Shown: positions 1 through 8,531 of the stretch, piece after piece
Position numbering within the stretch: the stretch's first letter is position 1
Layout: every line of letters begins with the position of its first letter
Source: Streptomyces caatingaensis
Lineage (GTDB): Bacteria; Actinomycetota; Actinomycetes; Streptomycetales; Streptomycetaceae
Length of the DNA: 64,000 bases
Direction: 5' to 3'
Assembly (NCBI RefSeq): GCF_001187435.1
Contig: NZ_LFXA01000002.1
Span: forward strand, 62,001-126,000
The notes under the pieces: model-generated
Databases searched by the model: none
What the model saw: the letters and a program-made list of their open reading frames with translations, nothing else
Told to the model about the DNA's origin: nothing
Position numbers and translations under genes: made by a program

Positions 1-1953
1 GAAGCGCAGATAGCCGGTGACGTCGCTGTGGTCGCCCGCGCCGCCGCGGCGGAGCGCGCCGCCGCCGGTGACGGGGGTGTCGAAGACGCCGTGGACGAAG
101 AGCCGTCCCGCCCCCGCCGACAGGCCGCTCCGCACGTCGGACCAGGCCGTGAACGTCCCGTGCGCCGTGTCGATCCGCAGCCCGCCATGGTTGTTGACGT
201 TGTCAAGGATCACGCTGGCGTTTTCACCGGGAAAGGTGAACCGCATCATCGCGGCGTGGTCGGTGGGCACGATGTCCGCCCGCAGCCCGTTGTCGAAGGT
301 GACGCCGTAATGGTGCGGCGTGGCGGTCTCGCGCGTGTGGTGGAAGGGGAGGGCGCGGGCGGTGCGGGAGGCGTCGGGGGTGCCGGGGGCGACCGAGGGC
401 ATCACCTGGAAGGTCTGCCGGTCGCCCATCCACGGGCTCGGTTCATGACTGGCGGAGAAGGCCTGGAGTGTGGGGAGGTTGTCCGCGTTGTTGGTGGAGG
501 CGTACTGGTAGATCCAGGCTGTGGAGCCCGCGTCGGTCACCGGCGTCCAGAAGTTGAAGCCATGGGGGACGGCGGTCGCGGGAAAGGTGTTGCCGCGTGA
601 GAAGGACGGTCCGGAGAGCGTGCCGCGGGTGGTCAGCACCCGGTCGGCCGGATGGGCGGGGACGGGCTCCTCGGGGGCGGGCCCCAGGGAGATGTCGTCG
701 ATCCAGCCGCGGAAGGGCGCCGGGCCGGAGGGGGCGTCGTAGGCGACGAGGACGCGCGCCACGGTCCTGCCCGCGGCGACGGCTCCGATCGACGCCTCCT
801 TGTTGTTCCACTGGTTGACGTAGAGGGTCTTGGAGTCCGCCTGGCCCCGGGGGGTGAGCGGTGCCCCGTGCTGGTCGCGCGCGCCCAGATCGCTGAGGTA
901 GGTGCCGTCGGTGAAGGCGAGGTCGAGGGAGACGTGGGTGGCGGGGTAGCGCGGATCGCGCTCGGTCATGGCCGGAAAGATCTTGTACGCCAGCCGGGTC
1001 CGGGGGGTGACCCGGACGTCGACGGCGAAGACCTTGTTGTACGCGTAGGCGCGGCCACGGGTGTCGTGGGTGCCCGCGTAGCGCAGGGCGTGCCGGCCCG
1101 TGAAGCCCGCGCGCACCTTGGCCGTGGGGGAGGCGGACGGGCCGTTGTCGGGATAGGTGCGCATGCCCTTCGGTGGCGGCGGCCCGCTGTCCGCCGTGGC
1201 GAGCTGCACCTCGGCGAGCTGGGTGGCGCCGGCACCGCCGTTGCGCGTCACGTCGAGCCGGAAGTGCCGGTAGGCGGTGCGGGTCGCGAGGGTGAACTGC
1301 CGTGTCTGGTAGCGCTTTTCGAAGGTCTCGTCCTCCCTCGTGTCGACGACGCTCCAGCGCCGGCCGTCGGCCGAGCCCTTGAGCACCCAGGCGCGCGGGT
1401 CACGGGCGGGGACGTCGTTCGCGGAGGTCAGCGCGTACCGCACCGCGGTGACCGGCTCGGCGAGCGTGAACTCCACCCAGGGCGTGCGCTGGAAGGTGAG
1501 CCACTTGGTGGTGTTCTCGCCGTCGACGAGGTTCTCCTTCACCTCCCCGCCCTCGGTGTTCTCGCCGCTCGCCCGCACCGCGGTCACCTTGTCCGTGACA
1601 TTGCCCGGGATGCCCTGGCCGTCGCCGCCGCCGACACCCGAGGAGCGCGGGGTGCCGTCGCGGCCCCTCTCCGCGGTGTCGCGCCAGTCGGGGCGCGGGT
1701 CACCGGCCTCGAAGGAGGACGAGAACCGGTCCCGCGGCGCCCGCCGTTCCGCCGCCCGCTCCCCGGAGGCCGCCCCGTGGGAATCCCGCCCCGGGGACGC
1801 CTGCCGTGCCTGCGCCCGCTCCGCGGCCCGCCCGCCCGGTGCCGCGAGCGCACCGCCGGGCCCGATCTGAGGGACCGTCACCAGTATGGCGGCCACCAGG
1901 AGGGCCGCGGAACGGCCGGGTGCCCGCAGGCGACGTCTGAGTCTCTGTCTCAT
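1..1953 (-). CDS. Secreted GH92-type alpha-mannosidase with F5/8C domain (3' end outside window)
   Basis: The gene runs off the left edge; 651 N-terminal residues are visible. The ATG at 1953 is preceded by AGAGG. Residues 1-37 form a signal peptide (an RQRLRRR basic start, a hydrophobic core, then ALA). Residues about 135-253 look like an F5/8 type C (discoidin) carbohydrate-binding domain (NLVDGENTTKW to AEVQLA). The beginning of a GH92 N-terminal domain follows, with the typical SHEPSPWMGD segment near residue 500. GH92 enzymes are exo-acting, calcium-dependent alpha-mannosidases that trim N-glycans or mannans outside the cell. The catalytic domain lies mostly beyond the window, so linkage specificity cannot be judged. 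The gene is divergent from the ngcEFG GlcNAc importer, which suggests use of glycoprotein glycans (inference). Confidence 0.8.
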   Translation of the reverse strand, partial: MRQRLRRRLRAPGRSAALLVAAILVTVPQIGPGGALAAPGGRAAERAQARQASPGRDSHGAASGERAAERRAPRDRFSSSFEAGDPRPDWRDTAERGRDGTPRSSGVGGGDGQGIPGNVTDKVTAVRASGENTEGGEVKENLVDGENTTKWLTFQRTPWVEFTLAEPVTAVRYALTSANDVPARDPRAWVLKGSADGRRWSVVDTREDETFEKRYQTRQFTLATRTAYRHFRLDVTRNGGAGATQLAEVQLATADSGPPPPKGMRTYPDNGPSASPTAKVRAGFTGRHALRYAGTHDTRGRAYAYNKVFAVDVRVTPRTRLAYKIFPAMTERDPRYPATHVSLDLAFTDGTYLSDLGARDQHGAPLTPRGQADSKTLYVNQWNNKEASIGAVAAGRTVARVLVAYDAPSGPAPFRGWIDDISLGPAPEEPVPAHPADRVLTTRGTLSGPSFSRGNTFPATAVPHGFNFWTPVTDAGSTAWIYQYASTNNADNLPTLQAFSASHEPSPWMGDRQTFQVMPSVAPGTPDASRTARALPFHHTRETATPHHYGVTFDNGLRADIVPTDHAAMMRFTFPGENASVILDNVNNHGGLRIDTAHGTFTAWSDVRSGLSAGAGRLFVHGVFDTPVTGGGALRRGGAGDHSDVTGYLRF

Positions 1954-1995
1954 CCCTTGCCTCTCAGAAGGCGTCCAGATGGCTTCCAGAAGGCT

Positions 1996-2007
1996 GACAA
2001 CGTTGTC
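1996..2007. promoter_or_regulatory. Perfect LacI-type palindrome upstream of the GH92 gene
   Basis: GACAACGTTGTC is a perfect 12-bp inverted repeat ending 43 bp before the mannosidase start codon. It has the central CG and arm layout usual for LacI-family operators in front of Streptomyces glycosidase genes. No LacI-family gene is in the window, so the regulator would be encoded elsewhere. Confidence 0.5.
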
Positions 2008-2145
2008 GCCCGGGTCGCGCTCTGTTAAGTAGGACGTGAGGCACCAGTGGTGTCAAGGCTTCCGGGGGGTTTCCGGGGGTGGTGTCGCCGGATGTCGAAG
2101 AGGTCTCAACTCGGGAAAGACTGACGGCCAATGCCGCTTCCGATC

Positions 2146-2178
2146 TTGCCCAGTTGGTGCGAAGTGGACTATACCTGT
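2146..2178 (+). promoter_or_regulatory. Putative ngcE promoter with overlapping DasR dre-like site
   Basis: TTGCCC (2146-2151) and TATACC (2170-2175) are separated by 18 bp and form a plausible sigma-70 type promoter. The sequence AGTGGACTATACCTGT (2163-2178) covers the -10 box. It matches 12 of 16 positions of the DasR responsive element as I remember it (AGTGGTCTAGACCACT). DasR represses GlcNAc and chitin genes in Streptomyces, which would fit this operon. The transcript would have a leader of about 190 nt. Inference from pattern only. Confidence 0.45.
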
Positions 2179-2373
2179 CGGCGTCCGGGGCGACTGCGCG
2201 TCGCCGTGGCGGACCGGGGGAGGACGCCGCCGGCACATCCTGGCCCTTCTCCGGCGCACACCCAGCACGCCCAGCACTTCAACTGACCCGCGGTGTCGGG
2301 CCCTTCGGCGAGCCGACTGCACAAGGGGAGACCGCCACACCGCCTGAGTCCTGGAGAAGGCGAGGACTTGAGC

Positions 2374-3813
2374 ATGGGATCCACCTCGGAATTCAGCCGG
2401 CGCGACCTCATCAAACGGGCCGCGGCCGCGGGTCTGCTCGCGATGCCCGCGATGGGCGTGCTCAGCGCCTGCGCCACGGGGAGCGACGGCGACGACAAGA
2501 CCCCGGACGCGGGCAAGGGCGGCAAGCCCGGCGGGCTCAGGCCGCTGAACGTCAACGGCTCCACGCCGCTCGACGTCGTCATCTTCGACGGCGGCTTCGG
2601 CCAGCAGTACGCCAAGGACGCCGAGGCCGAGTACAAGAAGGCGTACCCCAAGGCCGACATCAAGCACACCGGCACCCAGGACATCGCCCCCCAGATCCAG
2701 CCCCGCTTCAACGGCGGCACCCCGCCGGACGTCATCGACAACTCCGGTGCCAAACAGATGGACTTGGGTACCCTCGTCGGCCTCAAGCAGCTCACCGACC
2801 TCAACGCCCTGCTGGACGCGCCCTCCTTGGACGACCCGAAGAAGAAGGTGCGCGACACCCTGCGGCCCGGTGTCGTGGAGATGGGCAAGTTCGACGGCGA
2901 GGAGGTCTGGGTCCTCTACTACGCCTACACCGTCTACGGCGTGTGGTACTCGCGGACCAATCTCGCCAAGCTCGACGCCCAGTACCCCGAGACCTGGGAC
3001 GAGATGCTCAAGGTCTGCGAGAAGGCCAAGAAGAAGGGCATCGCCGGCTGGACCTACGCGGGCCAGCACCCCTACTACATCCCGTTCAGCCTCTACCCGT
3101 TCATCGCCAAGATCGGCGGCGTCGAGGTCATGGACCGGATCGACAACCTGGAGCCCGACGCCTGGAAACACCCGGCCGTCAAGGCCGCCTTCGAGGCCTA
3201 CTACGAGCTCTACCGCAAGGGCTACATCCTCCAGGGCACCCCCGGCCTCGACCACATCCAGTCCCAGACCGCCTGGAACCAGGGCAAGGCGCTCTTCATC
3301 CCCAACGGCTCCTGGGTGGAGAACGAGGCCAAGCGGATGACGCCCCCCGACTTCCAGATGGCCGTCGGCGCCCCCTCCAGCCTCGACCGCAACGACAAGC
3401 TGCCGTTCGGCACCCTCTGGGCCGCCGGCGGCGAGCCGTTCATCGTCCCGAAGAACGCCAAGAACCCGCAGGGCGGCATGGAGTTGCTGCGCATCATGCT
3501 CGGCAGGAAGTCCACCCAGAACTTCATCAAGGCGGTCTCCTCGCTCACCTCCCTCAACGGCGGCACCGAGGGCCTCACCCTGCCCCCCGGCCTCGCCTCC
3601 TCCCAGCAGGCCCTGACCAAGGCGGGAAAGAACGTCGTCAACCCCCGCCTCCAGGACTGGTACGTCACCCTCCAGAAGGAGAAGATCGGCAAGGCCGCCC
3701 TGGGCGAGATGATGGCCGGCCGGCTCACCCCCGACGAGGCCATCAAGAAGATCCAGAAATTCACCGACGAGACCCGCAACGACGACTCCGTCAAGAAGTA
3801 CCGGCACAAGTGA
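2374..3813 (+). CDS. ngcE: N-acetylglucosamine/diacetylchitobiose-binding lipoprotein NgcE
   Basis: This is the solute-binding protein of a CUT1-type sugar ABC importer, 479 residues. The start chosen is the ATG before GSTSEF, preceded by GAGGA with 7-nt spacing; an in-frame start 27 codons upstream lacks such support. The N-terminus carries a twin-arginine motif (SRRDLIK, residues 8-14), a hydrophobic stretch and a lipobox ending LSAC (Cys33), so it is probably a Tat-exported lipoprotein. The MGSTS start and the overall sequence resemble Streptomyces NgcE. It is followed 11 bp later by the first permease gene, and the order binding protein-permease-permease is typical. No ATPase gene is present. 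Streptomyces CUT1 importers commonly share the ATPase MsiK, which would be encoded elsewhere. Confidence 0.88.
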   Translation: MGSTSEFSRRDLIKRAAAAGLLAMPAMGVLSACATGSDGDDKTPDAGKGGKPGGLRPLNVNGSTPLDVVIFDGGFGQQYAKDAEAEYKKAYPKADIKHTGTQDIAPQIQPRFNGGTPPDVIDNSGAKQMDLGTLVGLKQLTDLNALLDAPSLDDPKKKVRDTLRPGVVEMGKFDGEEVWVLYYAYTVYGVWYSRTNLAKLDAQYPETWDEMLKVCEKAKKKGIAGWTYAGQHPYYIPFSLYPFIAKIGGVEVMDRIDNLEPDAWKHPAVKAAFEAYYELYRKGYILQGTPGLDHIQSQTAWNQGKALFIPNGSWVENEAKRMTPPDFQMAVGAPSSLDRNDKLPFGTLWAAGGEPFIVPKNAKNPQGGMELLRIMLGRKSTQNFIKAVSSLTSLNGGTEGLTLPPGLASSQQALTKAGKNVVNPRLQDWYVTLQKEKIGKAALGEMMAGRLTPDEAIKKIQKFTDETRNDDSVKKYRHK

Positions 3814-3824
3814 GGAACCGGTAG

Positions 3825-4736
3825 ATGCAGCACGGCAAATACCGCTTCATCGCCGGATTCCTGCTGATCCCGCTGGCGGTGTACGGCGTCTTCGTCATCT
3901 CGCCGTTCGTCCAGGCCATTTACTACTCGTTCACCAACTGGTCGGGGCTGAGCTCGAAGTTCGAGGTGACCGGGCTCAGGAACTACCGACGGCTGTGGAA
4001 CGACGAGCTGTTCTGGAAGGCGCTGGGCCACAATCTCCTGCTGCTCGTCCTGCTGCCGCTGGTGACGCTCGGGCTCGGGCTGTTCTTCGCGTCCATGCTC
4101 AACGTCGGCGGGCGCCGGCGGAGGAACGCGCCGGTGGCGGGCGTGCGGGGCTCGTCCGTCTACAAGATCGTGTACTTCTTCCCGCAGGTCCTTTCCATCG
4201 CGATCGTCGCGCTGCTGTTCAAGTTCGCCTACAACCCCAACAGCGGTGCCCTGAACTCGTTTCTCGACGCCGTCGGCCTGCCCTGGCGGCCCGAGTGGCT
4301 GGGCGATCCGGACCTCGCGCTGTGGTGCGTCATGGCCGTCATGGTCTGGAGCAACGTCGGCTTCTACGTCGTCCTGTTCTCGGCGGGCATGAGCGCGATC
4401 CCGAAGGACTTCTACGAGGCCGCCCTGCTCGACGGGGCGAGCCGCTTCCAGACGTTCTTCCGCATCACCCTGCCGCTGCTGTGGGACACGGTCCAGACAG
4501 GCTGGGTCTACATGGGCATCATGGCGCTCGACGGCTTCGCGGTCGTCCAGATCATGATGGACGGGCCCGGCCCCGACTACTCCACCGAACTCCTCACCTA
4601 CTACCTCTACACCAAGGCGTTCAACGACGGGCAGGCCGGATACGCGACCGCCCTCGGCGTCGCGCTGCTGATCGTCACCCTGCTCTTCGCGGGGGTCGTG
4701 ATGAAGCTCGGCCGGCGCGAGCGGCTGGAGTTCTGA
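3825..4736 (+). CDS. ngcF: Sugar ABC importer permease NgcF
   Basis: Integral membrane protein of 303 residues with six predicted hydrophobic segments, the first at residues about 9-30. The cytoplasmic EAA loop that contacts the ATPase reads EAALLDGASRFQTFF. It belongs to the MalF-like binding-protein-dependent permease family and would pair with the next gene product to form the channel for GlcNAc or chitobiose. The ATG is preceded by a GAGGA that overlaps the ngcE stop region. Its TGA stop shares one base with the ATG of ngcG, so the two are translationally coupled. Confidence 0.88.
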   Translation: MQHGKYRFIAGFLLIPLAVYGVFVISPFVQAIYYSFTNWSGLSSKFEVTGLRNYRRLWNDELFWKALGHNLLLLVLLPLVTLGLGLFFASMLNVGGRRRRNAPVAGVRGSSVYKIVYFFPQVLSIAIVALLFKFAYNPNSGALNSFLDAVGLPWRPEWLGDPDLALWCVMAVMVWSNVGFYVVLFSAGMSAIPKDFYEAALLDGASRFQTFFRITLPLLWDTVQTGWVYMGIMALDGFAVVQIMMDGPGPDYSTELLTYYLYTKAFNDGQAGYATALGVALLIVTLLFAGVVMKLGRRERLEF

Positions 4737-5659
4737 TGCCGCCGCGCGTTCCCGTCCGCACGTCCGTCCGTACCGCACCCGGGGGTGGCACCGTGACCGC
4801 GCAAGCCGAGCCGTCGGACCGGCGGGGGACCGAGGGCGGCGTCCTCAACGTCTTCTCCCACGGCATCCTCCTCATCTGGGGACTGATGGTCACCCTGCCG
4901 CTCCTCTGGGCGGTGATGAGCGCCTTCAAGACCGACAAGGAGATCTTCACCTCGCCCTGGGCCCTGCCGAAGGCCCTGCACGTCGACGCGTGGGGGCGCG
5001 CCTGGTCCGAGGCGCACATGAGCCAGTACTTCCTCAACTCGCTCGTCGTGGTGGCGGGTTCGCTGGCGGGGACGATGCTCCTGGGATCGATGGCTGCCTA
5101 TGTGCTGGCGCGCTTCGACTTCCCCGGCAACCGCTTCGTCTACTTCCTCTTCGTCGGCGGGATGAGCTTTCCGATCATCCTGGCGCTGGTGCCGCTGTTC
5201 TTCGTGATGAAGAACATGCAGCTGCTGAACACCTACCACGGGCTGATCCTCGTCTACATCGCCTACTCGCTCCCCTTCACGGTCTTCTTCCTCACCGGCT
5301 TCTTCCGCACGCTGCCGACGTCGGTCGCGGAGGCGGCGCTGATCGACGGGGCGTCGCACACGCGGACGTTCTTCCAGGTCATGCTGCCCATGGCCAAGCC
5401 GGGGCTGATCAGCGTCGGCATCTTCAACTTCCTCGGGCAGTGGAACCAGTACCTGCTCCCCGCCGTGCTCAACATCGGCGACGAGAACAAGAAGCTGCTC
5501 CCCCAGGGCCTCGTCGCCCTCGCCGCCAGCCAGCGGTACAAGGGGGACTGGTCCGGGCTCTTCGCCGGCCTGGTGATGGCCATGCTGCCGGTGCTGGCGG
5601 CGTACATCGTCTTCCAGCGCCAGGTGCAGGCGGGGCTGACGGCGGGGGCGCTGAAGTAG
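4736..5659 (+). CDS. ngcG: Sugar ABC importer permease NgcG
   Basis: MalG-like inner-membrane permease of 307 residues. The EAA loop reads EAALIDGASHTRTFF and is followed by PMAKPGL. Hydrophobic segments start near residue 40. The ATG at 4736 overlaps the ngcF stop (TGATG). A GTG at 4793, 19 codons further in and preceded by a G-rich stretch, is an alternative start. It would remove only an unconserved, Arg/Pro-rich tail. Last gene of the ngcEFG operon. No strong hairpin follows directly, but a copy of the 20-bp intergenic element lies 63 nt after the stop. Confidence 0.87.
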   Translation: MPPRVPVRTSVRTAPGGGTVTAQAEPSDRRGTEGGVLNVFSHGILLIWGLMVTLPLLWAVMSAFKTDKEIFTSPWALPKALHVDAWGRAWSEAHMSQYFLNSLVVVAGSLAGTMLLGSMAAYVLARFDFPGNRFVYFLFVGGMSFPIILALVPLFFVMKNMQLLNTYHGLILVYIAYSLPFTVFFLTGFFRTLPTSVAEAALIDGASHTRTFFQVMLPMAKPGLISVGIFNFLGQWNQYLLPAVLNIGDENKKLLPQGLVALAASQRYKGDWSGLFAGLVMAMLPVLAAYIVFQRQVQAGLTAGALK

Positions 5660-6028
5660 GAGGGGGCGGGGCGCTTGGGGTTTTGCGTCTTGTTGTAGGG
5701 GGGCGGGTGGTCTCGCCCCGGCCCCGCCCTTTCACCGTTTCCTGGGGGCGCAGCCCGTTCACCCTGTGGAGCTGTCGCCCCACGCCCGGCGGCCCGCCAC
5801 CCCGGACACCCACCGCCCGCCGCCCCCGCCGGCGGCCACTTCCCTCCCTCTTCCTCCCGCCCCCGCACCCCCACCCCACAGAGCGCCGTCCCCCGGCCGC
5901 TCGCTGGGTGGGGTCGCGCTGAGGGCGGAATTCGGCCCTTGACGCCCCTGCCGGCTCGCCCTGAGCTTAGAGTTCATATGTTGTACGGACACCGCACGCC
6001 GGCGACGAGGCAGGCGAGGTAGGAGCGA
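5660..6028. other. Intergenic region between ngcG and the ROK gene
   Basis: 369 bp without a credible gene. It holds one copy of the dispersed 20-bp element (5722-5741) followed by C-rich, low-complexity sequence. Near its right end is TTGACG (5939-5944), a possible -35 box for the ROK gene. A well-spaced -10 box is not evident; TAGAGT at 5968 is 23 bp away. Confidence 0.5.
5722..5741 (+). repeat. Dispersed intergenic element, copy 1
   Basis: CCCCGCCCTTTCACCGTTTC, exact copy, 63 nt downstream of the ngcG stop and in the same orientation as that gene. Five further copies in the window are at 10785, 24128, 24396 (reverse), 30259 and 37479 (reverse). Confidence 0.8.
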
Positions 6029-7234
6029 ATGAGCGTGGAGACTCCGGGGTCGCAGTCATCGCTGCACCGGGCCAACCTGGAGCGGGTCGTGCGCGCGGTG
6101 CGCAGGGCGGGGGCGCTCACCCAGGCGGAGATCGCCCGTGCCACGGGGCTCTCGGCGGCCACTGTCTCCAACATCGTCCGGGAGCTGAAGGACAGCGGCA
6201 CGGTGGAGGTGACCCCCACCTCCTCGGGCGGGCGCCGGGCCCGGAGCGTCTCGCTGTCGGGCGACGCCGGCATCGTCGTCGGGGTGGACTTCGGCCACAC
6301 CCACCTCCGTGTCGCCGTCGGGAACCTCGCGCACCAGGTGCTGGCCGAGGAGGCCGAGCCGCTCGACGTGGACGCGTCCGCGGCCCAGGGGCTGGAGCGG
6401 GCGGAGCGGCTCGTCAAGTCGCTGATCGCGCGCGAGAGCATCGACGCCGGCAAGATCGTCGGAGTGGGGCTGGGCGTGCCCGGCCCGATCGACGTCGGGT
6501 CGGGGGTGCTCGGTTCGACGGCGATCCTGCCGGGCTGGGCCGGCACCAATCCGCGCGACGAGCTCGCCGCCCGCCTCGACGTGCCCGTCCACGTCGACAA
6601 CGACGCCAACCTCGGTGCGCTCGGCGAGCTGGTCTGGGGCGCCGGGCGCGGCGTCGGCGACCTGGCGTACATCAAGGTCGCCAGTGGCGTCGGGGCCGGT
6701 CTGGTGATCAACGGCCAGATCTACCGGGGGCCGGGCGGCACCGCCGGGGAGATCGGGCACATCACGCTGGACGAGTCCGGCCCCGTCTGCCGCTGCGGCA
6801 ACCGCGGTTGCCTGGAGACGTTCACGGCCCACCGCTACGTCCTGCCCCTGCTGCACTCGGCGCACGGTCCGGACCTGACCGCGCCCCGCATGGTCCGCCT
6901 CGCCCGGGACGGCGACGCGGGCTGCCGGCGGGTGATCGCGGACGTCGGCCGGCACATCGGCAGCGGCGTCGCCAGCCTCTGCAACCTCCTCAACCCCAGC
7001 CGCGTCGTTCTCGGCGGCGATCTCGCGGACGCCGGCGAGCTCGTCCTCGGGCCCATCCGCGAGTCCGTCGGACGGTACGCGATCCCCAGCGCCGCACGGC
7101 AGTTGGAGATCGTGCCCGGGGCGCTGGGCGGACGCGCCGAGGTGCTCGGCGCCCTGGCGCTCGTCCTCAGCGAGATGGGCGACTCCACCCTGCTCGACGG
7201 AACGCCGCCCGGGGACACGCCCGGGACGCTCTGA
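6029..7234 (+). CDS. rok7B7: ROK-family transcriptional regulator (Rok7B7-like)
   Basis: Regulator of 401 residues. Residues about 15-75 form a winged helix-turn-helix (LTQAEIARATGLSAATVSNI). A ROK sugar-kinase-like domain follows, with an ATP-binding-type loop (GVDFGHTHLRVAVG), a DNDANLGALGE segment and the zinc-binding CRCGNRGCLE motif near residues 254-263. Start ATG with GTAGGAG upstream. Its position between ngcEFG and xylFGH is that of S. coelicolor rok7B7 (SCO6008), reported to control xylose use, carbon repression and antibiotic production; the name rests on synteny and family. A Rok7B7-like motif lies in front of xylF. The ligand cannot be read from sequence. Confidence 0.85.
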   Translation: MSVETPGSQSSLHRANLERVVRAVRRAGALTQAEIARATGLSAATVSNIVRELKDSGTVEVTPTSSGGRRARSVSLSGDAGIVVGVDFGHTHLRVAVGNLAHQVLAEEAEPLDVDASAAQGLERAERLVKSLIARESIDAGKIVGVGLGVPGPIDVGSGVLGSTAILPGWAGTNPRDELAARLDVPVHVDNDANLGALGELVWGAGRGVGDLAYIKVASGVGAGLVINGQIYRGPGGTAGEIGHITLDESGPVCRCGNRGCLETFTAHRYVLPLLHSAHGPDLTAPRMVRLARDGDAGCRRVIADVGRHIGSGVASLCNLLNPSRVVLGGDLADAGELVLGPIRESVGRYAIPSAARQLEIVPGALGGRAEVLGALALVLSEMGDSTLLDGTPPGDTPGTL

Positions 7235-7283
7235 GGCCCGGACGCCCGCTCGGGACACAACAGTTGAGTTCACGCAGGTAACG

Positions 7284-7301
7284 GATGGCATCGTTGCCAT
7301 C
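7284..7301. promoter_or_regulatory. Inverted repeat upstream of xylF
   Basis: GATGGCA-tcgt-TGCCATC has perfect 7-bp arms. It sits 50 bp after the ROK stop and about 100 bp before the xylF start, next to the Rok7B7-like motif. It may be a second operator. Confidence 0.4.
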
Positions 7302-7311
7302 TCGTTAAGGG

Positions 7312-7324
7312 TTTACTTCTTGAC
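7312..7324 (+). promoter_or_regulatory. Rok7B7-like binding motif upstream of xylFGH
   Basis: TTTACTTCTTGAC fits every position of the degenerate Rok7B7 consensus TTKAMKHSTTSAV as I recall it from the S. coelicolor literature. It lies 75 bp before the xylF start codon, downstream of the ROK gene. The consensus is from memory and should be checked against the publication. Confidence 0.5.
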
Positions 7325-7399
7325 GCTCTCTGACCGGCCGAGTTGACTGCCGCTCACCTCGGCCGCAACGGCGCGGCCATGTCAGGGAGGTACCGTCAC

Positions 7400-8506
7400 G
7401 TGAACACGCATCTGCGCCGCGCCGCGGTGGTCGTGGCGGCCGTCTCGACGGCCGTCGGGCTGGCCGCCTGCGGCAAGGCCAAGGAGGCCGGCGGCGGCCA
7501 CCGCACGAAGGACGCCAAGGCCGCGCTGACCGTGGGCCTGCTCCTGCCCGAGAACCAGACCGCCCGCTACGAGCGCTTCGACAAGCCGCTGATCGAGCAG
7601 AAGATCAGGGAACTCGCGGGCACCGACACCACCGTCCTCTACGAGAACGCCAAGCAGGACGCCTCGCTCCAGCAGCAGCAGGTCGACACGATGATCACCA
7701 AGCGGGTGGACGTGCTGATCGTCGACGCCGTGGACGCCAAGTCGATAGCGAGCTCGGTGAAGAAGGCGGACGACAAGGGCATTCCCGTCGTCGCCTACGA
7801 CCGGCTCGCCGAGGGCCCGGTGAGCGCCTACACCTCGGTCGACAACGAGCGGGTGGGCAGGATCCAGGGGGAGTCCCTGCTCAAGGAGCTGGGCGACAAC
7901 GCCGGCAAGGGCGAGATCGTCATGATGAACGGCTCCGTCACCGACCCCAACGCCAAGATGTACAAGGACGGCGCCCACTCCGTCCTCGACGGCAAGGTGC
8001 GGATCGGCAAGGAGTACGACACCAAGGAGTGGAAGCCGGAGAACGCCAACGAGAACATGAAGGGCGCCATCTCCTCGCTCGGCAAGGACAGGATCGTCGG
8101 CGTCTACTCCGCCAACGACGGCATGGCGGGCGGCATCATCACCGCCCTCAAGAGCGCCGGCTTCGACAGACTGCCGCCCGTCACCGGGCAGGACGCCGAG
8201 CTCTCCGCCGTCCAACGGATCCTCGCCGGCGAGCAGTTCATGAGCGTCTACAAGCCCTACCGGCCCGAGGCCGACGCCGTCGCCACCCTCGCGGTGACCC
8301 TCGCCCGCGGCAAGAAGCTCGACAACGTTGCCAGAACCACCGTCGACAGCGGCACCCGCAAGAAGATCCCGGCCGTCATCGTCGACCCCTTCGCCCTCAC
8401 CAAGGCCGACATCGCCCAGTACGTCGGCAAGCCGGGCTTCTTCACCCTCGACGAGATCTGCACCGCCAAGTACAAGGCGGACTGCGACAAGGCCGGCCTC
8501 AAGTAG
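7400..8506 (+). CDS. xylF: Xylose-type sugar-binding lipoprotein XylF
   Basis: Periplasmic-binding-protein-like lipoprotein of 368 residues (type 1 fold, RbsB/XylF group) for a CUT2 importer. The GTG at 7400 is chosen because AGGGAGG precedes it by 9 nt and the protein then begins with a short basic stretch, a hydrophobic core and a lipobox (VGLAAC). A start 19 codons upstream lacks a ribosome site. Conserved segments include GLLLPENQTARYERFD and DAVDAKSIASSV. It heads the xylFGH operon. Substrate is inferred from synteny with S. coelicolor xylFGH; another pentose or hexose is possible. Confidence 0.82.
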   Translation: MNTHLRRAAVVVAAVSTAVGLAACGKAKEAGGGHRTKDAKAALTVGLLLPENQTARYERFDKPLIEQKIRELAGTDTTVLYENAKQDASLQQQQVDTMITKRVDVLIVDAVDAKSIASSVKKADDKGIPVVAYDRLAEGPVSAYTSVDNERVGRIQGESLLKELGDNAGKGEIVMMNGSVTDPNAKMYKDGAHSVLDGKVRIGKEYDTKEWKPENANENMKGAISSLGKDRIVGVYSANDGMAGGIITALKSAGFDRLPPVTGQDAELSAVQRILAGEQFMSVYKPYRPEADAVATLAVTLARGKKLDNVARTTVDSGTRKKIPAVIVDPFALTKADIAQYVGKPGFFTLDEICTAKYKADCDKAGLK

Positions 8507-8531
8507 GCGCACGGCGAAGGAGCTGATCCAC

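Noticed and set aside
2053..3807. Long minus-strand open frame of 584 codons opposite ngcE
   Set aside because: It is a high-G+C shadow: low-complexity Leu/Gly/Val/Asp reading with no family motif and no ribosome site, fully opposite a clear binding-protein gene.
5939..5980. Full promoter for the ROK gene
   Set aside because: TTGACG is present but no -10 box lies at 16-19 bp; the closest candidate is 23 bp away.
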